A program made the position numbers and the translations under genes. From the NCBI RefSeq assembly GCF_042677945.1, contig NZ_JBHUDN010000001.1: a DNA stretch of 64,000 nt, one strand, 5' to 3'. This document shows positions 25,540-34,735 of the stretch, piece after piece. The notes under the pieces were generated by a model. That model was not told the DNA's origin and ran no database searches. It saw only the letters and a program-made list of their open reading frames with translations. This DNA is from Haloplanus litoreus. Lineage in GTDB: Archaea; Halobacteriota; Halobacteria; Halobacteriales; Haloferacaceae. Position 1 is the first letter of the stretch. Each line of letters opens with the position of its first letter.

Positions 25540-26463
25540 TCACGCCGGGTAGGGAACGTCGACGGTCTGGCCGTCGCTGGCGACGAAACACTCGCCGTCG
25601 AAGGCCCCGCGTGCCTCCCGCTGGAGCTCCGTCCACCGGCCGGCGTACCGCGAGGAGAGGTGCGTCAGGGCGAGGCGCGCGGCGCCGGCCCGGGCGGCCA
25701 CCTCCGCCGCCTCGCGGGCGGTGGAGTGTCCCGTCTGTCGTGCGCGTTCCACCTCGTCGTCCGCGAACGTCGCGTCGTGGATCAGGAGGTCGGCGTCCGC
25801 GGCCGCCTCGACGACGGCCTCGACCGGCCGGGTGTCGCCGGTGTACACCAGTTTCCGACCGGGCCGGGGGTCGCCCACGACCTGGTCCGGGTCGATCACG
25901 CGGCCGTCATCGAGTTCGACCGACTCGCCCCCGTGGAGCCGGCCGAACTTCGGGCCGACGGGCACGCCGAGTTCCTCCGCGTGTTCCCGGTCGAAACGAC
26001 CGGGCCGGTCGTCCTCGACCAGCGCGTAGCCCATCGAGCGGGTGCGGTGCTCCGTCTCGACGGTGCGGACGAGAAAGTCCTCGGCGTCGTAGGCGACCGA
26101 TCCCGGAGAGACCTCGTGGATCCGGACGGGGTAGCCGGGGCGGTGGCCGCCGGCGTGGACCAGGTCCTCGATTGCTCCCCGGGAGCGCGGCGGGACGTGA
26201 ATCGCCAGCGGATCGGTGCGGTCGTTGAAGTCGAGCGACTGGATCAGTCCCGGAATCCCGAGGATGTGATCGCCGTGGAGGTGCGTGACGAAGATGTGGG
26301 AGACGTCGAAGCCGGTCCCGAAACGCATCATCTGGCGCTGTGTCCCCTCTCCGCAGTCGAACAGAAACCGCTCACCCTCGCGGTTCACGAGGACGGCGCT
26401 CGGCGCCCGCTGGGTCGTCGGAACGGCCCCGCTAGTGCCGAGAAACGTCACGCGCATCGACAT
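25540..26463 (-). CDS. rnz: ribonuclease Z (tRNA 3'-end processing)
   Basis: A 307-residue metallo-beta-lactamase-fold nuclease. MRVTFLGTSGAVPTTQRAPS starts the fold, FDCGEGTQRQM and THLHGDHILGIPGL (about 62) give the zinc ligands, YTGDTRPVE and LTHLSSRY complete the site. It cuts tRNA precursors after the discriminator base; the tRNAs here lack encoded CCA. ATG at 26463 (or 26457) lies 27 nt after a GGTTTATC box. Confidence 0.95.
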   Translation of the reverse strand: MSMRVTFLGTSGAVPTTQRAPSAVLVNREGERFLFDCGEGTQRQMMRFGTGFDVSHIFVTHLHGDHILGIPGLIQSLDFNDRTDPLAIHVPPRSRGAIEDLVHAGGHRPGYPVRIHEVSPGSVAYDAEDFLVRTVETEHRTRSMGYALVEDDRPGRFDREHAEELGVPVGPKFGRLHGGESVELDDGRVIDPDQVVGDPRPGRKLVYTGDTRPVEAVVEAAADADLLIHDATFADDEVERARQTGHSTAREAAEVAARAGAARLALTHLSSRYAGRWTELQREARGAFDGECFVASDGQTVDVPYPA

Positions 26464-26471
26464 GCTTCGGC

Positions 26472-26945
26472 ATGTGGGCGGTGGTGATAAACCCGTGTCG
26501 GTGCGCGGCCGGCGTCGGCGGCGTTTCCGTCGGCGTCGGACGTACGGCCGCGCGGTCCACCGGCCGCCACGACGCCGACCCCCTCGTCGCCCTCGTCGGC
26601 ACCGCCGTCCTCGGCCTCGGCCTCGGCTGCCTCGCGATGGCCCTCGACGCCCCCTGGTTCTGGGTCGTCCGGGCCGTCGGCCTCGCCGCCGTCGTGCCCG
26701 CCGTTTCCTGGCTCGGAAAGGGGCGATGCGGCTCCCGTCCACGGCGGCGGGGACGCCGTGGACGCCGCGCTGGCGGCGCTCCGCGAGCGCGGCGCCCGCA
26801 CGAACTCCCGGAAGCGGCGTTCGAGGCGAAGGTGGATCGTTGCTGGAGGTGGATCGTTGCTGGAGACGGAGACGCCCGCGGACGCCCGGGAGCGAGTCGC
26901 GGGGGAGCCGGAGCGGGAGGGCGAGATAGAGGGATTCTTACCCGT
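26472..26945 (+). pseudogene. SHOCT-domain membrane protein gene broken by frameshifts
   Basis: The first frame gives two hydrophobic spans (DPLVALVGTAVLGLGLGCLA and PWFWVVRAVGLAAVVPAVSW). The sequence then changes frame to DAVDAALAALRER near 26725, and again to HELPEAAFEAKVDR near 26795. These pieces together form the usual haloarchaeal layout of two spans and a SHOCT domain (ALRERYARGEL..FE.KVDRLLETE). A 17-bp tandem duplication, GGTGGATCGTTGCTGGA twice (about 26830-26865), shifts the frame once more before ETETPADARERV. Three separate lesions argue for a true pseudogene. Confidence 0.65.
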
Positions 26946-26965
26946 CGGTCGACTAGGGGTCGCCG

Positions 26966-27982
26966 ATGGACGCCCCGCTCTGGACGGACACTCACGCGCC
27001 GAGCCTCGAGGACCTGCCCCAGTCGTCGGTCCGCGACCGACTCCGGCGGGCGGTCGACGAGCCGATGAACCTCGTCGTGCAGGGACCGCCTGGCGCCGGC
27101 AAGACCGCCGCCGTCCGTGCCCTCGCGAGGGCGTCTCACGAGGATCCCGCCAACGACCTCGTCGAGATCAACGTCGCGGACTTCTTCGACCGCACGAAAA
27201 AGGAGATTCGACAGGATCCCCGGTTCGAGCAGTTCCTGACCGGACGCTCCCGCATGGCGAAACGCGACATGATCAACCGCGTGTTGAAGGAGTCCGCGAG
27301 CTACGCCCCCGTCTCCGGCGACTACAAGACGATCGTCCTCGACAACGCCGAGGCGATCCGGGAGGACTTCCAGCAGGCGCTCCGGCGAGTGATGGAGCGG
27401 TACCACCGTACCACCCAGTTCGTGCTCGTCACCCGCCAGCCCTCGACGCTCATCGCGCCCGTGCGCTCGCGGTGTTTCCCGGTGCCCGTCCGGGCGCCGA
27501 CGGCCGACGAAATCGAAGCCGTCCTCGCGGCTATCCTCGACGCCGAGGACGTGGCGTACGACGACGACGGCCTGGAGTTCGTGGCGGGGTACGCCGGCGG
27601 CGACCTCCGGCGGGCCATCCTCGGCGCACAGACGACCGCCGAGACGGCCGAGGAGGTGACGATGACGACGGTCCACGAGACGCTCAAGGACGTTGGGTAC
27701 GACGACGACCTGGCGTCGATCCTGGCGGCCACGGAGTCGGGCGACCTGACCGACGCCCGCAAGACGGTCGGAACGCTACTCGACGACGAGGGGTACGACG
27801 GCCAGTCGCTGCTCGTGGACCTGCTGTCGGCCGCGCGCAAGCGGTACGACGGTGAAGAACTCGCGCGTCTCCACCGTCTCGCCGGCGAAACGGACCTGAA
27901 TCTGGTGATCGGGACGGACGAGCGTCTCCACCTCACGCACCTGCTGTCGACGTGGGGGGAACGCGCCGAGGTCCAGCCGTGA
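26966..27982 (+). CDS. replication factor C small-subunit-like AAA ATPase
   Basis: A 338-residue clamp-loader homologue. Walker A is GPPGAGKTAAVRAL (about 40), the RFC SRC motif is PVRSRCFPV (about 170), and GGDLRRAIL (about 211) is sensor 2. Walker B reads IVLDNAEAI (about 115), where RFC subunits normally have DEAD or DEA. The SRC arginine finger remains, so it could serve in trans. Haloarchaea encode extra RFC small subunits beside RfcA; this is likely one. The next gene starts inside its stop (GTGA). Confidence 0.88.
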   Translation: MDAPLWTDTHAPSLEDLPQSSVRDRLRRAVDEPMNLVVQGPPGAGKTAAVRALARASHEDPANDLVEINVADFFDRTKKEIRQDPRFEQFLTGRSRMAKRDMINRVLKESASYAPVSGDYKTIVLDNAEAIREDFQQALRRVMERYHRTTQFVLVTRQPSTLIAPVRSRCFPVPVRAPTADEIEAVLAAILDAEDVAYDDDGLEFVAGYAGGDLRRAILGAQTTAETAEEVTMTTVHETLKDVGYDDDLASILAATESGDLTDARKTVGTLLDDEGYDGQSLLVDLLSAARKRYDGEELARLHRLAGETDLNLVIGTDERLHLTHLLSTWGERAEVQP

Positions 27983-28587
27983 AGCTGGCACCCGGTGCCC
28001 GGCGGTACGCCCTCCCGCCGCTTGTCGCGGCGGTTCCGCTGGCGGTCGTCTCCCCGCCGCTCGGGGCGCTCGCGCTCGCGCTCGGCGGATTCGTCGTCCA
28101 CTTCTTCCGGGACCCGGAGCGATCACCGCCGCCGCGGGGCGTCGTCTCCCCCGCCGACGGGCGAGTCTCCGTCGTCCGCGAGGAGGGCGACCGGGTTCGA
28201 ATCGGCGTGTTCATGAACGTCACCGACGTGCACGTCCTTCGGGCGCCGCGTGCGGGGGCCGTCCAGTCGCTGACTCACCGCCCCGGTGCGCACCGACCCG
28301 CCTTCAGCAAGGACTCGGACCGGAACGAACGCGTCGACGTGGCTTTCGACACCTGCGAGTGCTCGATGATCGCCGGCTGGTTCGCCCGCCGCATCCACCC
28401 CTACGTCTCGACGGGCGACGAGGTGGCCCGCGGCGACCGGATCGGTCACATCGCCTTCGGCAGCCGCGCGGACGTGTTGCTGCCGTCGACCTACGACCGG
28501 GCCGACCTGCTCGTCGCGGAGGGCGACCCCGTTCGCGCCGGCGAGACGGCCGTGGCGCTCCACGCCGACGAACCCTCAAATAACTGA
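27979..28587 (+). CDS. asd: phosphatidylserine decarboxylase, archaeal short type
   Basis: A 202-residue proenzyme. Two hydrophobic spans at the N-terminus (ALPPLVAAVPLAVVSPPLGA onward) precede FFRDPERSPPPRGVVSPADG, the family signature, and IGHIAFGSRADVLLPS (about 170), where cleavage at Gly-Ser makes the pyruvoyl group. It converts phosphatidyl/archaetidylserine to the ethanolamine lipid. GTG start overlaps the RFC-like stop by 4 nt, so the two are coupled. Confidence 0.92.
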   Translation: MKLAPGARRYALPPLVAAVPLAVVSPPLGALALALGGFVVHFFRDPERSPPPRGVVSPADGRVSVVREEGDRVRIGVFMNVTDVHVLRAPRAGAVQSLTHRPGAHRPAFSKDSDRNERVDVAFDTCECSMIAGWFARRIHPYVSTGDEVARGDRIGHIAFGSRADVLLPSTYDRADLLVAEGDPVRAGETAVALHADEPSNN

Positions 28588-28645
28588 TTCGATTCCGGCA
28601 ATTTTGGACAGGGTTAAATGTACTGGCACCCTCGATTCTGGCAGT

Positions 28646-29686
28646 ATGTCAGACGACTCGACTCGGCGACGGTTCCTTCACGCAGCGGGACTGACTGGCG
28701 TGGCCGCCCTGGCCGGCTGTAGCGGCGGCGGCGACGGCGGCGACGGCGGGAGCGAACCGACGGAGACGGAGGAATCCGGGGGCAGCGACGCGACGGCGAC
28801 GGAAACCGAAGCGTCGGGCGGCGGGAGCGGTGACACCCGCCTCTCGTGGCACGCCGGCGGTACCGGTGGGACGTACTTCCCGCTCTCGAACGAGTTCAAG
28901 TCGGTCGTCGAGGCGAACACGGACTACACACTGAACGTCCAGTCGACGGGCGCGAGCGTGGAGAACGTCGGCAACCTCTCCAGCGGCGACGCCGACTTCG
29001 CGCTGATCCAGAACGACATCGCCTCCTTCGCCAAAAACGGCACGGGCATCGAGGCGTTCCAGGGCAACGCCATCGACAACCTGCAGGGCGTCGCGACGCT
29101 CTACCCCGAGACCATCACCATCGTCACGCTGGCCGACACCGGCATCACGCAGCTCTCCGACCTGTCCGGCGCGACGATCAACACCGGTGACCTCGGGTCG
29201 GGCACGCAGGTCAACGCCCTCCAGATCCTCGAAGCGGTCGGCATCACGGAGTTCAACGAGCAGAACGCCTCCTTCTCGCAGGCGGCCGACCAGCTGCGGA
29301 ACGGCGACATCGACGCCGCCTTCGTCGTCGGTGGGTGGCCCGTCGGCGCCATCGAGGACCTCGCGACGACCAACGACGTCCAGCTCGTGCCCATCGCGGG
29401 CGACAACCGACAGGCCGTCAAGGACGCAGCCTCCTGGTTCGCCGACGACACCATCCCGGCCGGCACCTACAGCGGCGTCGACAGCGACGTCGAGACGGTG
29501 GCCGTACAGGCGATGATCGCCACGCGCTCGGGCGTCGCCGAGTCGACCGTGCAGGAAGTCACCGCCGCCATCTTCGACAACGTGAGCGACCTCACGATCA
29601 AGACGGACTTCATCAGCAAGGAATCCGCACAGGACGGCATGTCCATCGAGCTTCACCCCGGCGCAGCCGCGTACTTCGACGCGTAA
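28646..29686 (+). CDS. TAXI-family TRAP transporter substrate-binding protein
   Basis: A 346-residue secreted binding protein. MSDDSTRRRFLHAAGLTGVA with the lipobox ALAGC gives a twin-arginine lipoprotein signal. A Gly/Glu/Thr-rich linker follows to about 60. The TAXI domain starts at SWHAGGTGGTYFPLSNEF, with SVENVGNLSSGDADFALIQN and AAFVVGGWPVGAI. TAXI proteins bind dicarboxylates or amino acids such as glutamate for TRAP carriers. It heads the three-gene transporter set. A GGTTAAAT box lies 30 nt before the ATG. Confidence 0.93.
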   Translation: MSDDSTRRRFLHAAGLTGVAALAGCSGGGDGGDGGSEPTETEESGGSDATATETEASGGGSGDTRLSWHAGGTGGTYFPLSNEFKSVVEANTDYTLNVQSTGASVENVGNLSSGDADFALIQNDIASFAKNGTGIEAFQGNAIDNLQGVATLYPETITIVTLADTGITQLSDLSGATINTGDLGSGTQVNALQILEAVGITEFNEQNASFSQAADQLRNGDIDAAFVVGGWPVGAIEDLATTNDVQLVPIAGDNRQAVKDAASWFADDTIPAGTYSGVDSDVETVAVQAMIATRSGVAESTVQEVTAAIFDNVSDLTIKTDFISKESAQDGMSIELHPGAAAYFDA

Positions 29687-29753
29687 CACCGACGAACCGC
29701 CTCCCCCGCGGAGGCGTACCGCACACCGGACACACTCGCGTTCGATATTTGGC

Positions 29754-30239
29754 ATGAAGCGGACACACGTCGCGATCCTCGTCTTCGTCGTCCTCGTCGC
29801 CGGACTCGGGAGCGCGGCCGCCACACCCGGGGGGTCGGTGCTGGTCGTCGCCGACGCGGAGACGGGCGAGGAGTATCTCACCGCCCCGGTGCAGAACGGA
29901 TCGACCGTCGCGCTGGAGTACAACCACAGCGTCGAGAAGACGCGCGTCTACGACGGCTACACGGTCCGGGGTGACCGCCTCGTGAACACCCGCATGGAGT
30001 TCGAATCGTACGGCTGGGGACTCCCCAGTCGCGTAAACGTCACACGGGAGAACGGGACCTTTATCTACGATCCACCGGGGAGTTACGAGCAGTTTACGGT
30101 CGCACCCGGGCGGATCGCCGGCCACGAACTGCACGTCGACGGCCGGACGTACGACCTGGTCGCGCTCTCCGACGGCGAGTCGGTGACGCTCTCGATCCGC
30201 CACCGATCCTCGCTCGCGACCGCACTCGATCGACTATGA
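29754..30239 (+). CDS. DUF1850 protein linked to TRAP transporter
   Basis: A 161-residue protein with an N-terminal signal/hydrophobic segment (THVAILVFVVLVAGLGSAAA) and the DUF1850 core (TVALEYNHSVEKTRVYDGY, MEFESYGWGLPS). DUF1850 proteins are found beside TAXI-TRAP permeases and probably sit outside the membrane as a third component. Its stop overlaps the permease start by 4 nt (ATGA). Confidence 0.82.
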   Translation: MKRTHVAILVFVVLVAGLGSAAATPGGSVLVVADAETGEEYLTAPVQNGSTVALEYNHSVEKTRVYDGYTVRGDRLVNTRMEFESYGWGLPSRVNVTRENGTFIYDPPGSYEQFTVAPGRIAGHELHVDGRTYDLVALSDGESVTLSIRHRSSLATALDRL

Positions 30240-32974
30240 CAGACGACCAACCGACCGACGACACGGCCGAGGCACCGGACCGCGAGGAGACCGATGCGAT
30301 CATCCAGGAGATCGAGCGCAAACGCTCCCTGGGCGGCCTCGCGGCCGTCGTCGTCGCGGCCGTCGGCATCACCTTCTCGGTGTTTCAGATGTGGCTCGCC
30401 GCCAAGGGGTTCGTCCTCGCGCTCACCCTGCCGCTGATCGGTGAGGTGGAGTTCGTCGCGCTCCAACTCCTCCAGATCAACGCCATCCACGTCACCTTCG
30501 GGCTGGTGTTGGCCTTCCTGCTCTATCCGGCCAGCACGGGCGACGGGCCGATCGCCAGCCGCTGTGTGCGACTCGGCGCGGTCGTCGACGACCGATTCGG
30601 GGCGTCACACCCGCTCTCGCGCATCGTCCACGCCGCCGGTGGGGCGCTCCGGTGGATTTTCGTCGACCCCGACCTGGACCGCGTGACACCGTTCGACCTC
30701 GCCTTGATTCCCGTCGCGGTGCTGTCGGCGGCCTACTTCGTGACCGACTTCGACGAGATCCAACGGATGCGCGCGCTCGGTCTGGAGTCCGGGCGGGCGA
30801 TCCACGAGGTGTTCACCTTCCTCGACCCCGTCGCGGGACTGCTCGGCCCCCTCACCGAGACGTCCTACGCCATGGTGCTCGGCGTGATCGGTGTCCTCCT
30901 GGTGTTGGAGGCGACCCGCCGGGCCATCTCCCTCTATCTCATGCTGATCGTCGCGGCCTTCGTCGTCTACGCGCGCTTCGGAGTGTTCATCCCCCAGAAC
31001 GCCGCCTACGTCGGCGTCCTCTCCATCCCCGAACTCTCGTGGCCCGCGATCATTCAGAACCTCTGGTACAACACCGAGAACGGGGTCTTCGGGATACCGA
31101 TCACCGTCTCCGTGCAGTTCATCTACATCTTCATCCTCTTCGGCGCGTTCCTGGAGATGTCCGGCGCCGGCCAGTGGTTCATCGACCTCGCCTACGCGGC
31201 GACCGGCACGCGCAAGGGCGGCCCGGCGAAGGCGTCCATCCTCGCCTCCGGCTTCATGGGCACCATCTCCGGATCGTCCATCGCCAACACGGTCACGACG
31301 GGCGCGTTCACGATCCCGCTGATGAAGAAGTCGGGGTACCGGCCGGAGTTCGCCGGCGGCGTCGAGGCGTCGGCCTCCTCCGGGGGACAGATTCTGCCGC
31401 CCGTCATGGGCGCCGCGGCCTTCCTCATCGTCCAGTACACCGCGACGCCCTTCGCCGACGTCATCGTCGTCGCAACCATCCCCGCCATCGTCTTCTTCTT
31501 CGGCGTCTGGGTGATGGTCCACTTCGAGGCGTCACGCCTCGGCATCGGCGGCCTCGACCCCTCGGAACTCGTCGACGTGCGCTCGCACCTGCGTCGTGGG
31601 TGGTTCTACCTCGTACCCATCGCCCTGTTGCTCTACTATCTCATCGGCGCTCGCCTCTCGGTCGCCCGGTCGGCGTGGTTCACGCTCATCGCCATCGGCG
31701 CGCTCGTTACGCTCGTCGCCGCCTACAGCGACGAGACGCGCGGCCGACTCGGCGCCATCTTCGCCCTGCTGTTCGGGGCGACGGTCGTCTCGCACTACGT
31801 CGCCGGCACCGGCCCCCTGGTGGCGGCCCTCGGCGGCGGCACGGGCGGACTGTCGCTCCAGGCCGCGTTCGCTGCCACCGTCGGCCGACTCGGCGGGATC
31901 AGCATCATCGCCGGCGTGCTCACGCTGGCGACCCGGCCGTTCCTCGACTCCCCGATCCTCGAATTCGATCAGGCCGTCGACGACGCCGCAGAGAGCACGG
32001 CGTCCGCCCTCGGCCGCCCCGGTCTCTCCCGGAACGGTCTCTACCGCCTCGGCACCTTCCTCGGCAAGTCGATGGACGGCGGCGCCAGAACCGCAGTGCC
32101 GGTCGTCATCGCCGTCGCGGCCGCCGGCATCATTCCCGGCGTCATCAGCGTCTCCGGTCTCGGACCGAACCTCGTGGCGCTGATCAAGGCGGTCGCCGGC
32201 GGATCGCTCGTCCTCCTCCTCGTCGTCACCGCCATCTCCTCGATCCTGCTCGGGATGGGGATGCCGACGACGGTGACGTACATCATCCTCGTCTCGCTAC
32301 TGGCGCCGGCGCTCACCGCCTTCGGCGTTCCCGAACTCGCGGCCCACCTCTACATCCTCTACTTCGGCGTCATCGCCGACATCACGCCGCCGGTGGCCGT
32401 CGCCGCCTACGCGGCCTCGGGGGTGGCGAAGTCGGACGCCTTCCAGACGGGTATCGAGGCCTTCTCGCTCTCCCTGAACAAGGCCATCGTCCCCTTCGCG
32501 TTCGTCCTCACGCCGGGCATCGTCCTCCTGCGTCGGGAGCCGAACGCCGCCGAACTGGGCGTCGGCGACAAGTACGCCGTCCTCGGGAGCGCCGACCTGT
32601 TCGATCTGGCCTACCTCGTCCCCGAGGTGATCGTCCCCGTAGTCGGCGTGTTCCTCGGCGTCGTCGCCCTCGCGGCGACGGTCATCGGCTACGTCTACAC
32701 GCCCGTCGGGCGGGGCGAGCGCGCGGCCTTCGCGGTCAGTTCGCTCCTCTTGATGGCGCCCGGACTCGCCGTCCGTGGCGCCCTCGACGTGATCGGACTG
32801 TTTGGCATCGGCGGCGGTGGTGGCGACGAGGTGTCGGTGGCCATCGACGTTGCGCTCCGGGGCATCGGGCTGGCGCTCTTCGTCGCACTCGTCCTCGGGA
32901 ACCGGGGACAGGGCGCGTCGGGGTTCTTCTCGTCGAGCGAGAGCGAGGCCGAGAGCACCCCCGAGACGGCTTGA
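30236..32974 (+). CDS. TRAP transporter fused membrane permease
   Basis: A 912-residue fused small/large TRAP permease of the 4TM/12TM type. A charged N-terminal tail of about 35 residues is followed by some 18-20 hydrophobic spans. Signature stretches are AKASILASGFMGTISGSSIA (about 330), GGQILPPVMGAAAFLI and GMGMPTTVTYIILVSLLAPA (about 680) with FYFGVIADITPPV-like YFGVIADITPPVAVAAYAAS. It couples Na+ or H+ entry to uptake of the TAXI ligand. The last about 130 residues are an extra membrane region (DUF3394-like). Confidence 0.93.
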   Translation: MTDDQPTDDTAEAPDREETDAIIQEIERKRSLGGLAAVVVAAVGITFSVFQMWLAAKGFVLALTLPLIGEVEFVALQLLQINAIHVTFGLVLAFLLYPASTGDGPIASRCVRLGAVVDDRFGASHPLSRIVHAAGGALRWIFVDPDLDRVTPFDLALIPVAVLSAAYFVTDFDEIQRMRALGLESGRAIHEVFTFLDPVAGLLGPLTETSYAMVLGVIGVLLVLEATRRAISLYLMLIVAAFVVYARFGVFIPQNAAYVGVLSIPELSWPAIIQNLWYNTENGVFGIPITVSVQFIYIFILFGAFLEMSGAGQWFIDLAYAATGTRKGGPAKASILASGFMGTISGSSIANTVTTGAFTIPLMKKSGYRPEFAGGVEASASSGGQILPPVMGAAAFLIVQYTATPFADVIVVATIPAIVFFFGVWVMVHFEASRLGIGGLDPSELVDVRSHLRRGWFYLVPIALLLYYLIGARLSVARSAWFTLIAIGALVTLVAAYSDETRGRLGAIFALLFGATVVSHYVAGTGPLVAALGGGTGGLSLQAAFAATVGRLGGISIIAGVLTLATRPFLDSPILEFDQAVDDAAESTASALGRPGLSRNGLYRLGTFLGKSMDGGARTAVPVVIAVAAAGIIPGVISVSGLGPNLVALIKAVAGGSLVLLLVVTAISSILLGMGMPTTVTYIILVSLLAPALTAFGVPELAAHLYILYFGVIADITPPVAVAAYAASGVAKSDAFQTGIEAFSLSLNKAIVPFAFVLTPGIVLLRREPNAAELGVGDKYAVLGSADLFDLAYLVPEVIVPVVGVFLGVVALAATVIGYVYTPVGRGERAAFAVSSLLLMAPGLAVRGALDVIGLFGIGGGGGDEVSVAIDVALRGIGLALFVALVLGNRGQGASGFFSSSESEAESTPETA

Positions 32975-33057
32975 GACGGACTGCCGTGAGTCGTCGTCGG
33001 AGGGTCTGCGAGGCGGGTCGGCGAACCGCCGGGGAACAGTGACAGCAATCCGGATGA
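32972..33057. repeat. stop-linked palindromic repeat, copy after TRAP permease
   Basis: The left arm, TGAGACGGACTGCCGTGAGT, begins at the permease stop. The right arm in reverse reads ATCCGGATTGCTGTCACTGT then TCCCCGGCGG. It fills the gap between two convergent genes, where it could end both transcripts. Confidence 0.55.
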
Positions 33058-33069
33058 CTGCGCCCGCCG

Positions 33070-34065
33070 TCACTGCGACAACACGTGGACGTGCCGCGTG
33101 AGCGAGCGGTGGACCCGCCGCTCGAACGTGGTGTCGACGGTCCACCCCGCCTCGACGGCCGCCGCACGCCACGAGCGGTCGCCGACGACTACCGCACGCG
33201 GGGCCACGCGCCGGGCTTCCGCGAGCGCACCCGCCACGAGGTCCCCGAGCGAGTGGCGTTCGATCTTCGACTGCCGGCCGTACGGAGCGTCGAAGACGAC
33301 GCCGTCGACGGTGTCGTCGGCGAGGGGCAGGCGGGTCGCGTCGCCGCGCAGGACGTGGGAGTCGCCGTCGAGATACGCCCGGCAGTTCTCGCGGGCGCCC
33401 CGAACCATCTTTCGCTGGGCGTCGACACCGACCGGACGGACGCCGATCAGCCCCGCCTCGATCAGGGTGCCGCCGGTGCCACACATCGGGTCGAGGAGGG
33501 TGTCACCGGGGTCGACGCCGGCGAGGTTGACGAGCGCCCGGGCGTCGAGCGGCGCCATGCTCCCCGGCTGGAAGAAGGGGCGGTCGGTGGGGAGGCGGTC
33601 GCCGTAGTCGCGGACGCTCTCGGCGACCAGCCACCCGACGAGGCAGGTATCGGCGGCGAAGCACGCCCGGAGTTCGTGGTCCGGGTCGTCCAGGTCGACG
33701 GTGAACCCGCGGTCGACGAGCGCCCCGCCCAGTTCCCGTTCGGCGCGGCGGGTGTCGATCCCCGCCGTTCCCCGCACGTCGCGGGCACGGACGGCGACCG
33801 TTCCCGTCCGCTCCGTCGTCGCCGCCTCGACCAGCGCCCGCGCCGCGTCGACGCTCGCCGCACAGCGACCGAGTAGGGAGGTGGCGCGGTGGGTGTAGGC
33901 GAGCGTCCGGAGGCGGTCGACGTCGACACCGCGTGCGGTGGCGAGGCCGGGCGCGACGACGTCGACGGCCGTCGCCGCGGCCGCCGCTTCCCGCGCCGCG
34001 AAGGCGTCGTCTTCGCCGGCGAGTTCGAGGCCGTACACGCCTCGCCCTCCGCGGGCCGGCGTCAT
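33070..34065 (-). CDS. trmG10: tRNA (guanine10-N2)-methyltransferase, THUMP type
   Basis: A 331-residue class I methyltransferase. The N-terminal THUMP-like region (to about 140) binds tRNA. The Rossmann domain has LLDPMCGTGGTLIEAGLIGV (SAM loop, about 190) and the N6/N2-methylase catalytic motif DAPYGR (about 262). It makes m2(2)G10 in tRNA. The start is uncertain: ATG 34065 is given; GTG at 34122 or GTG at 34038 (MYGLELAGEDD) are alternatives. The last gives the start usual for the family. Confidence 0.87.
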   Translation of the reverse strand: MTPARGGRGVYGLELAGEDDAFAAREAAAAATAVDVVAPGLATARGVDVDRLRTLAYTHRATSLLGRCAASVDAARALVEAATTERTGTVAVRARDVRGTAGIDTRRAERELGGALVDRGFTVDLDDPDHELRACFAADTCLVGWLVAESVRDYGDRLPTDRPFFQPGSMAPLDARALVNLAGVDPGDTLLDPMCGTGGTLIEAGLIGVRPVGVDAQRKMVRGARENCRAYLDGDSHVLRGDATRLPLADDTVDGVVFDAPYGRQSKIERHSLGDLVAGALAEARRVAPRAVVVGDRSWRAAAVEAGWTVDTTFERRVHRSLTRHVHVLSQ

Positions 34066-34126
34066 GAGGATACCGGACCCGTAGCCCGTTGTTCGGTCGT
34101 CCGACTTGTCAGCTTCGCTCACCAAC

Positions 34127-34162
34127 CTTTTTGAACCTTAAATACGACACTTAAGTCGACAT
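34127..34162. promoter_or_regulatory. divergent promoter region of tbp and the methyltransferase gene
   Basis: An A/T-rich patch with CTTTTTGAACC, CCTTAAATAC and CTTAAG lies between the divergent genes. CTTAAATA is centred about 22 nt before the tbp ATG, a little closer than usual. Read the other way, TATTTAAG serves the methyltransferase gene. Which box drives which gene is an inference. Confidence 0.4.
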
Positions 34163-34723
34163 ATGACCGATCCCAAGGAGACGATAAACATCGAGAACGT
34201 GGTGGCTTCTACCGGAATCGGACAGGAACTCGACCTCCAGAGCGTCGCGATGGACCTCGAAGGCGCGGACTACGACCCGGAGCAGTTCCCCGGACTCGTC
34301 TACCGGACACAGAACCCGAAGTCCGCGGCACTGATCTTCCGGTCCGGCAAAATCGTCTGTACGGGCGCGAAGTCGACCGCCGACGTCCACGAGAGCCTGC
34401 ACATCGTCTTCGACAAACTCCGTGACCTCCGGATCGACGTCGACGAGGACCCCGACATCGTCGTCCAGAACATCGTCACGAGCGCCGATCTGGGCCGCAA
34501 CCTCAACCTGAACGCCATCGCCATCGGTCTCGGTCTGGAGAACATCGAGTACGAACCCGAGCAGTTCCCGGGGCTGGTCTATCGACTGGACGACCCCGAC
34601 GTCGTCGCCCTGCTCTTCGGCTCCGGCAAACTCGTCATCACGGGCGGCAAACAGCCCGAAGATGCCGAAGAAGCCGTCGACGTCATCGTCTCCCGACTCG
34701 AAGAACTCGGTCTCCTGGAGTAA
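34163..34723 (+). CDS. tbp: TATA-box-binding protein (TBP)
   Basis: A 186-residue TBP made of two direct repeats: INIENVVASTGIGQELDLQS with PEQFPGLVYR, and VVQNIVTSADLGRNLNLNAI with PEQFPGLVYR again. Each has the SGKIVCTGAKS / SGKLVITGGKQ strand that contacts DNA. It recruits TFB and RNA polymerase to TATA boxes. Haloarchaea often have several TBPs; this is a full-length one. Confidence 0.97.
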   Translation: MTDPKETINIENVVASTGIGQELDLQSVAMDLEGADYDPEQFPGLVYRTQNPKSAALIFRSGKIVCTGAKSTADVHESLHIVFDKLRDLRIDVDEDPDIVVQNIVTSADLGRNLNLNAIAIGLGLENIEYEPEQFPGLVYRLDDPDVVALLFGSGKLVITGGKQPEDAEEAVDVIVSRLEELGLLE

Positions 34724-34735
34724 CTCGCCCGACCG

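Noticed and set aside
30652..33042. Long open frame of nearly 800 codons overlapping the TRAP permease
   Set aside because: Almost entirely Arg, Pro and Gly, not hydrophobic or acidic; an out-of-frame shadow.
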